From the NCBI RefSeq assembly GCF_013407925.2, contig NZ_CP060201.1, forward strand, positions 62,001-126,000: a DNA stretch of 64,000 nucleotides, given 5' to 3'. The stretch is from Pseudomonas protegens. GTDB taxonomy: Bacteria > Pseudomonadota > Gammaproteobacteria > Pseudomonadales > Pseudomonadaceae. The notes under the pieces were generated by a model. The model was given only the letters and a program-made list of their open reading frames with translations. It was not told where the DNA came from and made no database searches. The translations under genes were made by a program, and so were the position numbers. Positions 9,136-17,511 of the stretch are shown here, piece by piece; within the stretch, counting starts at the first letter, position 1; each line of letters starts with the position of its first letter.

Positions 9136-9365
9136 CACTAATTGCGACAGACGCCAAGCACTGCCGCTTGTTGCCTTTTCGATCATGTGGCCTACAACCT
9201 TCACCAGATCTTGGAGGGGCGTTGGTCGTTTCATCGAGTTTTATTCGGCGTGACAAGGCTGAAGACTACATGCAACACGGACAATTCGACGCAGTCGCCA
9301 AGCCATCGATTACTGCACCCTGCTCTCAAAGGTGTCCGATCCGTGCTCCTGATTCCAGTGCTTAA
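9132..9365 (+). pseudogene. Possible truncated HxsB-like reading frame
   Basis: A GTG at 9132 overlaps the hxsD stop by four bases (GTGA) and opens a 77-codon frame containing HCRLLPFRSCGL and ALVVSS. This is loosely like the LLPFRF...LLVNE opening of HxsB maturases. The frame then ends inside the mvaT remnant that runs the other way. The overlap and position are what a hxsD-hxsB operon would show, but similarity is limited to a few residues. It may equally be a chance frame. Confidence 0.3.
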
Positions 9366-9661
9366 GGATCTTGTGGTTGGCAGCCTGGGTTCCGCGACTT
9401 CACCGCTGTGCGTGTTCTTGTAACGCTTCACCTCGCGAGGCTTGCTCTGGGTGTTGAGGGGCGCGCTGGTGGAGGTCACGGTCAGACCTTTGGACGGATC
9501 CAAGATGGTGCTCACTTGACGCAAGCTCATACCGTACTCCTCCGGTTCGCCTTGAGTTTTTGTTCAATCTCTATTTCCTACTCCAAGCCGGAGTCGTTCT
9601 TCATCGCATCCAGTTGTCGCAGCTGCGCTTCCAGCACTTTAAACTCTGCAAGTTTCGACAT
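9310..9661 (-). pseudogene. Broken mvaT/mvaV-like gene (H-NS family silencer)
   Basis: Reading the minus strand from the ATG at 9661 gives MSKLAEFKVLEAQL...KNDSGLE, then an amber stop at codon 28, where MvaT proteins have lysine. The next parts appear in other frames: EEYGMSLRQVSTILDPSKG, then VKRYKNTHSGEVAE, then QAANHKILKHWNQEHGSDT before a stop at 9310. In order these match the N-terminal coiled coil, the SLRDVISLLDP linker and the C-terminal KYKNPHTGEV...GGNHK..LK.W DNA-binding domain of MvaT. At least one nonsense codon and two frameshifts (near 9550 and 9393) show it is dead. An intact copy would have silenced AT-rich foreign DNA such as the gene that follows. Confidence 0.85.
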
Positions 9662-9723
9662 AGACACCCTAACAATAAGGCTACTCTGGCAAAAACAACC
9701 GAAACGCATCGGGTCGTCGAGAG

Positions 9724-11142
9724 CTACTCTGCTTCGCTACATTTACCCGACGAGCCGTCGCATTCATTAGAGTTAGGCGTTTTACTTTCCTTATATTTAT
9801 CTATGAATTTCTTACTTTCCGCCCCCCAGTCATTTTTATGCAAGAACCAATCATCCGAGAGCGCACTATGAGTGAGATTCCGCATAGCCCTATCGAAATC
9901 AGAGAACAGATCATCGACGACATTCAATGGCAGTTCAACTCTAACCAGATGAGAGCTGGTCGCAGTTACTTTGGCATCACTGAACAATTCCTCAATTCTA
10001 GGCCTCGAGAGAGCTATTGTAGTTTCCTGTTCAAGAGGCGAAAGTTTGATTAATTCATTCAAATCTTCCTTAAGAATTGAAAGCGACCACTCCAACGAAC
10101 GCACCAAATGCGATAGATGTTTACTCTCAATTTCTTCCGAAGTAACTAAAGGCAGATTTTCACCTTCCGTGCCGCTCGCAAACTCCTTTCGATATCGTAA
10201 CAATGATTCAATAGTCTGCAATACCCCAACGACCTGTGAAATCATGGATGAAACAGAACCATACAATATAGTAATTGGCATGTTGTATTGAGAGCTACCA
10301 ATACCTTTTTCGGGTGAAACTTGAGAGCTCGACACTTTATGATAATATGAGCCTGCCCCATAAACATCCTGAGACCAACTGTATCGTCCTTGTAGCTTAG
10401 CTAGCACTTGTGGGTAGACCGTACTCCACACACCGCTAACTGACGGGCCTCTATCTTCCGTCCATAAATTACTCAAAGGAATGGTGGTACATCTTTGACT
10501 TGCTACTAAAGCATCAATTTTTCGCTTATATTCTCCCTGAATCCTTTTTCCGCCCTCATCTATTAGCAATATTAGATGACATTCATTCAATCCTTCAGCT
10601 TCAAGCGCATCGAGAATTTCAACCACAGCTCGACCAGAGATCACGGTATCAATAAAAATAAACTTGCTAGACGGAAGATTTCTAGGCAAAACAGACGTCA
10701 ACTCTTTCTTCTGTAAGTGCTCAACAATTTTTTGATAAAAAATGAGATGCGGATCTCTTCCGTCACGTCGAACAAGAGCTGAAAGCACCTTTACCCAGAA
10801 CGTACGAATACCCTTTGAGGTCTGCTTCTCCTCGTCAGGATCAGCCGAAAATGGCAGCATCGTTACCGCATGCATAGGAGACCCTAGCATTTCTATTTTA
10901 GATAGAAACCGGTCCTCTGATGATTGAAGATTTCTTATTTCGTAATGCCAGGCATGTTGAGCAGCGCGAAATAGAGGAACTGCTCCACGACTTGGGATTA
11001 CAATTGAGTCATACCCATCCAAAAAAAGCACCCTCAAATAATAAGCAAGGTCCTTAGCCGCTCGGCCATACTCAATAATATTCTCAGCAGTAAAAACATG
11101 CTCCAAGTAGTGATTGGAGATTGACAAATTATCCTTGCTCAC
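9724..11142 (-). CDS. Phosphoribosyltransferase-fold protein of unknown function
   Basis: A 472-residue protein from visibly AT-rich DNA, unlike the flanking genes. The N-terminal third resembles a type I phosphoribosyltransferase: SIVIPSRGAVPLF at residues 47-58, and FIFIDTVISGRAVVEIL at 161-177 in place of the PRPP-binding (V/I)xxDDVxxTG loop. The second Asp of that loop is replaced by Thr, so PRPP chemistry may be altered or lost. The C-terminal half, from about residue 270, is predicted mostly helical and is not recognised. The start is GTG at 11142 with a perfect AAGGAGG five bases upstream. The gene stands apart from the operon upstream, behind a pseudogene. I cannot assign a substrate; a defence or nucleotide-related role is inferred only from its setting. 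Confidence 0.75.
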   Translation of the reverse strand: MSKDNLSISNHYLEHVFTAENIIEYGRAAKDLAYYLRVLFLDGYDSIVIPSRGAVPLFRAAQHAWHYEIRNLQSSEDRFLSKIEMLGSPMHAVTMLPFSADPDEEKQTSKGIRTFWVKVLSALVRRDGRDPHLIFYQKIVEHLQKKELTSVLPRNLPSSKFIFIDTVISGRAVVEILDALEAEGLNECHLILLIDEGGKRIQGEYKRKIDALVASQRCTTIPLSNLWTEDRGPSVSGVWSTVYPQVLAKLQGRYSWSQDVYGAGSYYHKVSSSQVSPEKGIGSSQYNMPITILYGSVSSMISQVVGVLQTIESLLRYRKEFASGTEGENLPLVTSEEIESKHLSHLVRSLEWSLSILKEDLNELIKLSPLEQETTIALSRPRIEELFSDAKVTATSSHLVRVELPLNVVDDLFSDFDRAMRNLTHSALSDDWFLHKNDWGAESKKFIDKYKESKTPNSNECDGSSGKCSEAE

Positions 11143-11163
11143 TCGAACCTCCTTGATTCAAGA

Positions 11164-11662
11164 TCATGATCTGCTCAAAGCATTTAATATAATAACCGAA
11201 TTAAACTTCGAAACCGCCACCACCCTAACACCAACACTTCCAAGTTCTAAACCTACACATTCCAAAGCAAGAGCTAACGACCTTTTGGTGCCGATCCGAT
11301 TTTGAACCCGGCTACCAGAATTCATTGATCCCTCCGAGCTCTCGAAAAATGATGGTCTTGGATTCATAGCTCTGTTGATGAAAAGGATGAGATGGTTCCC
11401 GACTGGATGCTGCTTTTGCATTTGTGCCAAAGCGTTGAAACAAGCGCTTCCACTTGGTGTAGTTGGCGTCGGCGTCCGGAACGCGAATGTCTTGGAGGAG
11501 ATATCCAATTTGAGTGCCCCTCAAGCCACGTTCCGTATCAGCCAGAACACGACATGCAGCTTCTAGGTGTTGCGAACTAAAAGGTGGGATGCGGGTACTC
11601 AAAGCCAATCTCCATCGGTAAACACTAGAGTGCCACTCGAGCAGCTGGGAAAAATAGCCCAT
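11164..11662 (-). pseudogene. Frameshifted, truncated TIGR02391 (Ymh) family gene
   Basis: The first frame (start 11662) carries STRIPPFSSQHLEAACRVLAD, RGLRGTQIGYLLQDIRVPD and TKWKRLF. The sense then continues in a second frame as NALAQMQKQHPVGNHLILF and INRAMNP. These pieces match the N-terminal half of TIGR02391 proteins, often found in phage-defence neighbourhoods, where PPFS..LE.....DT..GL.G.EI is followed by TKWKRL..AL...QN. The frame changes near 11440. Later sequence only faintly recalls the family (LALALECVGLELG), and the C-terminal domain is missing, ending at a stop near 11164. Probably a dead gene; a sequencing error alone would not explain the missing C-terminus. Confidence 0.65.
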
Positions 11663-11697
11663 AGGCCAATGTGTCGAATGAGAGAGCGCACGAGGTG

Positions 11698-12483
11698 CTA
11701 ACCCTCAATATCCGATCTGAGGTTTTCCTCCAGATGCTCAACTCTGGATGTGCCCGGGATTGGGAACATGACCGTCGAGTAATTCAGAAGCCATTTCAAG
11801 GCATGGGCTGCCGAAGCGGATTGGTTTCGAACCTCACCGGATGAAAAATACCTTCCGGCGCTCAGAGGCGCGTAGGGAATGAACGCTATTTCGTTCTGCT
11901 CACACCAGCGGATCACATCCTCGGACTGGTAATCCAGGATACTAAATTGATTCTGAACCGCGACGATGGGTGCAATCGTAATCGCCTGCGTGAGTTGAAG
12001 AATATCGACTTTCGACAAGCCTAGGCATTTGATCTTCCCTTCTTGACGCATCTTCTCAAGCTCCCCAACCTGGTCAGCCAAAGGGACATTTGGATCGACA
12101 CGGTGCAAGTAATACAGATCTATCGCTTCGACGTTGAGCTGCCTGAGGCTCATCTCAACGCACTGACGCAAATACGCTGGAACGCCACATGGCGTCCACT
12201 TGCCAGGGCCTTGGCGGGTGAAGCCACCTTTAGTCGCAATGATCAGGTCGTCGGCATAGGGAAATAACGCTTTACGAATTAGCTCCTCGGCCACATTTGG
12301 CCCATACGCGTCAGCGGTATCGATGTGCTGCACGCCCAACTCCACCGCTTTACGCAGGAGCTGAACAGCATCAGCTTCTGAAGCTGGTGGGCCCCAGATG
12401 CCCGGCCCCGTGAGCCTCATGGTACCAAGCCCGAGGCGCCTAACCTGCTTTCCTGCCAAGAGTCCCGTACGGGCGGCGGTCAT
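11698..12483 (-). CDS. Aldo/keto reductase (YdbC/PdxI-like)
   Basis: A 261-residue NADPH-dependent oxidoreductase of the aldo/keto reductase fold. The tetrad residues are in place: Asp and Tyr in HIDTADAYGPN, Lys in IIATKGGF and His in LYYLHRVDP. The C-terminal FPIPGTSRVEHLEENL is the usual NADP-binding segment. The sequence is closest in style to E. coli YdbC (PdxI), a pyridoxal reductase; an aldehyde substrate is expected but not defined. At 261 residues it is slightly short at the C-terminus. Its ATG overlaps the stop of the P-loop kinase gene by ATGA, making it the last gene of a coupled four-gene operon. A general metabolic enzyme tied this way to a radical SAM protein and an exonuclease is unusual. 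Confidence 0.85.
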   Translation of the reverse strand: MTAARTGLLAGKQVRRLGLGTMRLTGPGIWGPPASEADAVQLLRKAVELGVQHIDTADAYGPNVAEELIRKALFPYADDLIIATKGGFTRQGPGKWTPCGVPAYLRQCVEMSLRQLNVEAIDLYYLHRVDPNVPLADQVGELEKMRQEGKIKCLGLSKVDILQLTQAITIAPIVAVQNQFSILDYQSEDVIRWCEQNEIAFIPYAPLSAGRYFSSGEVRNQSASAAHALKWLLNYSTVMFPIPGTSRVEHLEENLRSDIEG

Positions 12484-13061
12484 AAGTGCTCCAATTTTTG
12501 AAGGATTTGAGTGTGTAAGCTATCGAGAAGAGCATCCCGTACGTCAGGAACAAGCATCTGATGCTGGATCCCGAAGTCGCTCAAAATCTGGTGCAAATGG
12601 CTGTCGACGGACGCCCTGAAAGGCAAGTTGGTATCACGTCCTGGGCCAAGAGCAATGGAGCTATCAAGCCTGGTCGCAACGATCGTCGTGTAGCCAGGAA
12701 GCTGGCTGGTGATTAATGACCTGACCGCATCTACCTGATGCATCGGTGCAGGTGTACCCCGATGCTCGACTGCGGCATTCCAATACGCCACGGCATCGAT
12801 GATCGGTCGATCAACCAATATCACCTCGGCAGCGTCAGCCGCTGCTCGTTGCGCCTCGAGCGTACGGTCGATAAACCACATCGTGGAGTCGTAGGTATGC
12901 TGAGTGAGCAGCGGGATACCTTGCTGTACCGCCAGCTTCCCGAAAGATGGAATGGTCGCAATGCAGATGCCTTTGCACTCAAGTGAAGCTTTGAGCGCTT
13001 CACAGAAGGTGGACTTTCCCGTGGAGTGCGTTCCAGTGACACCTAAAAAAACAGATTTCAC
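12480..13061 (-). CDS. P-loop NTPase / nucleoside-kinase-like protein (AAA_28, NadR-kinase-like)
   Basis: A 193-residue protein with Walker A GTHSTGKST at residues 10-18 and a Walker-B-like strand VILVDRPIIDAVAYW. It is organised like the AAA_28 family, which includes the ribosylnicotinamide kinase domain of NadR and related thymidylate-kinase-like enzymes. A phosphotransfer role on a small nucleoside or cofactor is the likeliest reading. I chose the GTG at 13061: it overlaps the exonuclease stop as GTGA and has AAGGA about 8 bases upstream. A longer frame to 13142 would overlap the exonuclease gene by 85 bases. It sits between the exonuclease and the aldo/keto reductase in a coupled operon. 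Confidence 0.75.
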   Translation of the reverse strand: MKSVFLGVTGTHSTGKSTFCEALKASLECKGICIATIPSFGKLAVQQGIPLLTQHTYDSTMWFIDRTLEAQRAAADAAEVILVDRPIIDAVAYWNAAVEHRGTPAPMHQVDAVRSLITSQLPGYTTIVATRLDSSIALGPGRDTNLPFRASVDSHLHQILSDFGIQHQMLVPDVRDALLDSLHTQILQKLEHL

Positions 13062-13672
13062 CACAGGCTTCCTTGCTCCGGGGGAGGCGACTGCTCGTAA
13101 GGTTGCGTTTTGAGCTGCGCAATTTTGCAGATTTCCTGCCAAGTGCTGGCAGATGACTTTTCGATGAGATGATCAAGCAATAACGCCGTTGCATAAGCAT
13201 CATCAGCTGCTCGGTGGAGCTGGTCGGCGACCTTATCGCGCAGCCCTGTGTCAATGAGCAATGATTCAAGCCGATGGCTTTTGGCGTTAGGGTAAACGTG
13301 ACGAGCAAGTTTCAACGTGTCGATGACTCCCACCGGCGACCATTCGGGCAGGTGACGCTTCATCACGCCATAGTCGACCGACGCATTGTGCGCGACGAAC
13401 CATCGGTTCTGCAGGTGCTGTTCGACGTCGTCCATGATCTCAGCCCAGGATTGGCAACTTTCCAGCTCCGCATTTTTAATACCGTGGATTCGCTGGGCCA
13501 GCCAAGTGATCCGGTTGACGGGTTTGATTAACCAAGACAAAAGTTCGCGGTTTTCCATCGGTGGAAATGAGGCGATTCCCACTTCGACCAAGTCGGGTGG
13601 CGTATGTCCATTGCCCTCAACGTCTACGATGATGATTGGTTCAGAGGGCCAGACGAAGTCTGTTTTCAGCAT
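13058..13672 (-). CDS. DEDDh 3'-5' exonuclease (DnaQ-like)
   Basis: A 204-residue single-domain exonuclease. Motif Exo I is IIIVDVEGNG with Asp17 and Glu19, Exo II is VAHNASVDYGVMKRHL, and Exo III is HRAADDAYATALLL with the His and Asp of the DEDDh class. These residues bind two metal ions and cut DNA or RNA from the 3' end. Such small enzymes act as proofreading subunits, RNases or oligonucleotide trimmers, and the target cannot be read from the sequence. Its ATG at 13672 overlaps the radical SAM stop (TGATG) and its own stop overlaps the next start, so it should be made in step with both partners. Confidence 0.88.
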   Translation of the reverse strand: MLKTDFVWPSEPIIIVDVEGNGHTPPDLVEVGIASFPPMENRELLSWLIKPVNRITWLAQRIHGIKNAELESCQSWAEIMDDVEQHLQNRWFVAHNASVDYGVMKRHLPEWSPVGVIDTLKLARHVYPNAKSHRLESLLIDTGLRDKVADQLHRAADDAYATALLLDHLIEKSSASTWQEICKIAQLKTQPYEQSPPPEQGSLW

Positions 13673-14808
13673 CAGAGATTCCTTGTTGCCTCGGCGCGGC
13701 CATGGCGCGCGTAGTGGTGGGGCTTGTCAGCGTCGTGCACCTGATAGCCTAGGGAGTGCTGTAAATAGTAACGACGCTGTTCGTCCAGACCACGAACGAC
13801 AATCGCACGGTCGTTCACCTGCGGGTCTTCCACAGCACCCAGCTCGTGGCACATTCGATTGAGAATCTGCTGATCTGGCTTCTTCCATGCCGCCTTGCAG
13901 ATGGAGAATTGCGAGCTAGGGCAGGTATCGCACAGTTCGGTGATGCCGAAGTGTCCGTTGTAATCGGGTTGCAGATGCGCATAGGCGACTCCGCAAGAGG
14001 TTTTGTGGAAGATCGGTGTCACCTGATTCTGCTCCCCGTACAACCTCAATAGCCTCTGCTCATCTTCCAGTGGGAGGAGCTTTCGCCTGGCCGTCATTTT
14101 GTATGGCTCAGGGATTCCTTGGCTCTGGTAAAACTCGGCTATCTCCTTTCGATAGAACAGCCCGCTAAATACGGTCGCGTGGGCATAGTTAGCGAGCGCC
14201 GCGGCCTTTGCAATGTGCTCTGACGAGTCGTTTAGCCCTGGAACGATCGGGCGCCAATACAACACCACTTTGTAGTGCCTGGCATGGCGGAACAGCATCT
14301 TCAGGCTATTGGCAGCAATCGAAGACTTGATGGGTTCGATCTTCGGATCATCAATTCCTGAGTACGTAACCAGCACTGTCAGCTTGATATTTCTGAGCGT
14401 ATTGAAGCGCTCGCAATCGTCCTGAGATACACGCCATCGAGTGATAACAAGCACATTGTTGGTTAGCCCAGCCTCATTAAGCATACGCAGCAGATTGTGG
14501 GTATGACTCTTGACCTCGGGGAGCATCGGGTCGGTGGCCCGGTTGAACAGCTGAATAGGTGTGATATGAGGCTGGAAATACCTGTGATTGATAAATCGCT
14601 GGAAGGCTTCTTCATCGCTCATCAGCGCCTGCGGCGTGCGCTGATCGAAATTTCCATAAAGGTGACGAACGCAGTAGCTGCAGTCGAGTGGACAGCCAAT
14701 GATGTGATTCAAACTGAGCCCGCTTTTGCGGTACCCGACTGGATCTACAAGACTCGGGTTCGCGTTTTGTAACTGCGTCGAGTTGATGATTCTGACCTGG
14801 GATCTCAC
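13672..14808 (-). CDS. Radical SAM protein (SPL/photolyase-like) leading a coupled operon
   Basis: A 378-residue protein with a radical SAM cluster motif CPLDCSYC (Cys39, 43 and 46, CX3CX2C). This spacing and the following VRHLYGNF resemble the spore-photoproduct-lyase-like family. The C-terminal third has four further cysteines (TSCGVAYAH and ELCDTCPSSQFSIC), suggesting a second cluster or a zinc site. The expected chemistry is 5'-deoxyadenosyl radical formation; the substrate, perhaps a nucleic acid or nucleotide, is unknown. I chose the GTG at 14808 because AGGAG lies 7 bases upstream; an in-frame ATG at 14988 has no ribosome binding site. It is the first of four genes overlapping by 1-4 bases and begins 236 bases after the hamB stop. 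Confidence 0.8.
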   Translation of the reverse strand: MRSQVRIINSTQLQNANPSLVDPVGYRKSGLSLNHIIGCPLDCSYCVRHLYGNFDQRTPQALMSDEEAFQRFINHRYFQPHITPIQLFNRATDPMLPEVKSHTHNLLRMLNEAGLTNNVLVITRWRVSQDDCERFNTLRNIKLTVLVTYSGIDDPKIEPIKSSIAANSLKMLFRHARHYKVVLYWRPIVPGLNDSSEHIAKAAALANYAHATVFSGLFYRKEIAEFYQSQGIPEPYKMTARRKLLPLEDEQRLLRLYGEQNQVTPIFHKTSCGVAYAHLQPDYNGHFGITELCDTCPSSQFSICKAAWKKPDQQILNRMCHELGAVEDPQVNDRAIVVRGLDEQRRYYLQHSLGYQVHDADKPHHYARHGRAEATRNL

Positions 14809-15044
14809 TGCGATGCTCCTTGCTTGCCATCGGATCATCAGATGGAGTGAGCGCCCATTTAGGGTGCCTACCCTCCCATCCTTGGTAGGTAACAATAATG
14901 GCCAGATGACAGCTTGATTTCTGAGCTCGCGGGGGAGCCAAGTTCGTATGGTAGGGCCAATAGTTTCGCTGTCCGCAGCTTCCGGCATACGGAGAATTTA
15001 TCGTTTATCCTGATCGACTTCGTAGGCGCTTCTAAGATCCTCAA

Positions 15045-17510
15045 TCAGATGGGTTTGAGGTTCATCTTGGCTTCAAAAATCAGCAGATCGCTTTCCTCGT
15101 TGTTGATCATCATGTTGACTAGGCGAGGGCTTACTTCGATCTCGCCGCCGAGCGTCGCACGCACGGTTTCGGGGTACCGTTCGAGCATCAGATCCGCCAA
15201 GCCATGGCTGTAGCCATCGCGGATGAGCTTGATCTTGGTGTCATCCGCGGTACCGTATTTGATGAGTTTGTAGAACCCTGGATCCAGGGCTCCTACCCCA
15301 TTCAGCACCTCGACGAACTTGAAAATCTTGTTGTCGAAGAAATCGTCCTCGTCCTTGAGACGGACGATTGCCAGGTTAATACGCTCGCCGTCATCCTTTT
15401 GGGAGATTCTTACCCAGTTCTCGTACTTGCTGTCGCGATATTTGGTATCACCCCATTTACCCACGAATACGTGATCACTATGGCTAGTCTCGACCAGCTT
15501 TTTCCAGTACGCGAGCGTCTGTCGGATCGTCTGCTTGACGCTGAGTTTCTTCAGCTTCCAATCCAGGATCATGGCGTAGAAATTCCGGGCAGGCTCTTGC
15601 TTGAGACGCACCAGGTCGCTGTACTCTCGGCTGTCGTCGAAGTGATCGACGAACGATTTGGAGATCGCAAGCATCAGCCTGTCAACGGTATTGATGACGC
15701 CGTTCGCCTCGATGCCTCGCCTGATCTTCCGTTCAATAGCCTGCTCCTCTGAAAACACGTCAATTTCACTGACACTATTCGCGATGAGGAGCTTGCCCAC
15801 CTGAGTGGTAACGTAACGACACTCTCGATCTTTAACCACGCCAGGATGCAGATTCTCTAGACGAGCCACGGCGTCGTCGTAGAGAACCGACACCTTCCCA
15901 TCGATGATCTTGGTGGCTTCAAGCAGAACGTTGCTGACAGTGTCCTTGACCACCTTTGAGACGTTGACGGATTTATCGTAGAAGGTCTCAAGCGCTGCAT
16001 TTTCGCGTGTGTAGCCATTTACGCCCAACAGGTAGATGCTGGACTCCAGCTTTCTCAACGCAGCCTTAGCTCCAGGCGCAAAGACCTCACTGAACCGATT
16101 GACGCGTCCGACCAGGTTCTTGAATTGAGATGGCGTCAGCTTTTGCTTCCCTTTGAAAAAATCAAAAACGAAGAGTCGTTCGATCGGCAGGTTCACCCCT
16201 TCCAGAAGCGTGGAGTTGCAGACCAGAAACCTCATCTGCTTGGAGCTACTGAAGAGGTTCTCCAAGTAAAGACGGATGGTGTCAGGGATCGAACCATGGT
16301 GGTACATAACCCCTTTGCGCAGGCAGCCGATCAGTTTGTAGCGTCGGTCAAAAAGCTCTCCTAGCTCGGCACAGGCCGTCTGGATCAGCGGACAATCTAC
16401 GGGCGGCAGCACGGCTGCCAGTTCAACCGCAAATGACTCAATGCTTTTCTTCCTGTTGCCGTAAACAATGTTTTTGGACAGTGCTTCGCCTTTGATGAGC
16501 TCGAAGCAGTTTGCATACCTCCGATCGAACTCCATCCAGTCATTCAGGAAATGGTCATAGAGCTTGAGCTTCGTCTGGCCCCTCCCTCCCCTAAAATCCC
16601 TGATATAGAAGCGCTCAGACTTGATGTACTCGTCGATCTTGAATCCGCTCGGGATCATGTCCAGGAAGCGCACACGGACGTTGAGTTCATCGCATAGGAA
16701 GGGAGTCAGGAACTTGAATGATGTTTCCGGATTACGAGCCCCCAGGATGCACAGCATGGCGGCCAGTAACTCATTTCTGCGGTCGCTCTGCAGCAGGTTG
16801 TGGGCCTCGTCGACGAAGACCATATCGAAGCTCAGCCCGGCGTTCTCGTTCAAGAGCCTGTTGAGCCGCTCCTGGGTCAGGACAAATGCCCTGTTCTTTC
16901 GCTCAACCGAATACATCTCGGGATGGGTCACCACCTTGCCCAACCCCTCAATGTCCGCGTAGATCAACCGCTTTTTCGTCTGGGCCAGCAGAGCCTTAGA
17001 AGGCACAAGGATCAGGATCCGCTGCCCTGGATTTTCCCTCACCGATTGAATGATGAGCTCAGATTTACCGTAACTGGTCGGAGCAACCACGACTGACGAC
17101 TTACGGTACTCCGACTGAACAAATGTCCGCAGGGCATCCTGTTGCTCAGTCAGCACGATGCCTTGATCACGGAAGGTATCGATGTAGCTGCCCACGATGT
17201 TTCGGATGAACGACTCGCTGCGGTGATCATCCTCGGAAAAGTAGCTGCTGATTACTGCTGAGACAGGGTGAAGACCACTGTTGAGTGCTACATCGTACAG
17301 CGCCTGGTACTGACCCGAAGCGTTACCGTAAAACAGGATAATGCGGTAGCCGAGACGTCGAATTTCGAGGGTCTTGTGGTTAAGGAGCAGCACGGCGATC
17401 GCCAAAAGTTTCACAATCTCTGTGTTACCCAGTTCGTCTCCCTTGAGGAGTTGGAAATACAGATCCTTGAACTTGGTGTTGCCCAGTTTCCTGATAGTCA
17501 GCTCTTCCAT
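15045..17510 (-). CDS. hamB: HamB-like DEAD/DEAH helicase of a Hachiman/AbpAB-type defence pair
   Basis: An 821-residue superfamily 2 helicase. The Q-motif region LTEQQDALRTF is near residue 120, Walker A is APTSYGKS (143-150), motif Ia is LVPSKALLAQ, the DEAH box is VFVDEAHN (232-239), and later come STLLEGVNLP and the motif VI segment LVGRVNRF. The first 110 residues and about 300 C-terminal residues are family-specific. In Hachiman the helicase HamB holds the nuclease HamA in check and releases it when it meets damaged or phage DNA. The start lies one base after the stop of the HamA-like gene, so the two are translationally linked. AbpB is the main alternative name, as the AbpAB pair is closely related. 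Confidence 0.8.
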   Translation of the reverse strand: MEELTIRKLGNTKFKDLYFQLLKGDELGNTEIVKLLAIAVLLLNHKTLEIRRLGYRIILFYGNASGQYQALYDVALNSGLHPVSAVISSYFSEDDHRSESFIRNIVGSYIDTFRDQGIVLTEQQDALRTFVQSEYRKSSVVVAPTSYGKSELIIQSVRENPGQRILILVPSKALLAQTKKRLIYADIEGLGKVVTHPEMYSVERKNRAFVLTQERLNRLLNENAGLSFDMVFVDEAHNLLQSDRRNELLAAMLCILGARNPETSFKFLTPFLCDELNVRVRFLDMIPSGFKIDEYIKSERFYIRDFRGGRGQTKLKLYDHFLNDWMEFDRRYANCFELIKGEALSKNIVYGNRKKSIESFAVELAAVLPPVDCPLIQTACAELGELFDRRYKLIGCLRKGVMYHHGSIPDTIRLYLENLFSSSKQMRFLVCNSTLLEGVNLPIERLFVFDFFKGKQKLTPSQFKNLVGRVNRFSEVFAPGAKAALRKLESSIYLLGVNGYTRENAALETFYDKSVNVSKVVKDTVSNVLLEATKIIDGKVSVLYDDAVARLENLHPGVVKDRECRYVTTQVGKLLIANSVSEIDVFSEEQAIERKIRRGIEANGVINTVDRLMLAISKSFVDHFDDSREYSDLVRLKQEPARNFYAMILDWKLKKLSVKQTIRQTLAYWKKLVETSHSDHVFVGKWGDTKYRDSKYENWVRISQKDDGERINLAIVRLKDEDDFFDNKIFKFVEVLNGVGALDPGFYKLIKYGTADDTKIKLIRDGYSHGLADLMLERYPETVRATLGGEIEVSPRLVNMMINNEESDLLIFEAKMNLKPI

Positions 17511-17511
17511 G

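Noticed and set aside
9231..9530. 99-codon minus-strand frame as a real small gene
   Set aside because: It is only the middle part of the frameshifted mvaT gene; upstream and downstream parts lie in other frames.
13672..14808. Radical SAM protein as HxsB or HxsC partner of the orphan HxsD
   Set aside because: Its CX3CX2C context and C-terminal cysteines are SPL-like, not like the HxsB/HxsC maturases, and it lies 4.5 kb away on the other strand.
14809..14988. Upstream start (ATG 14988) for the radical SAM gene
   Set aside because: No ribosome binding site, and the extra 60 residues look random; the GTG at 14808 has AGGAG at correct spacing.
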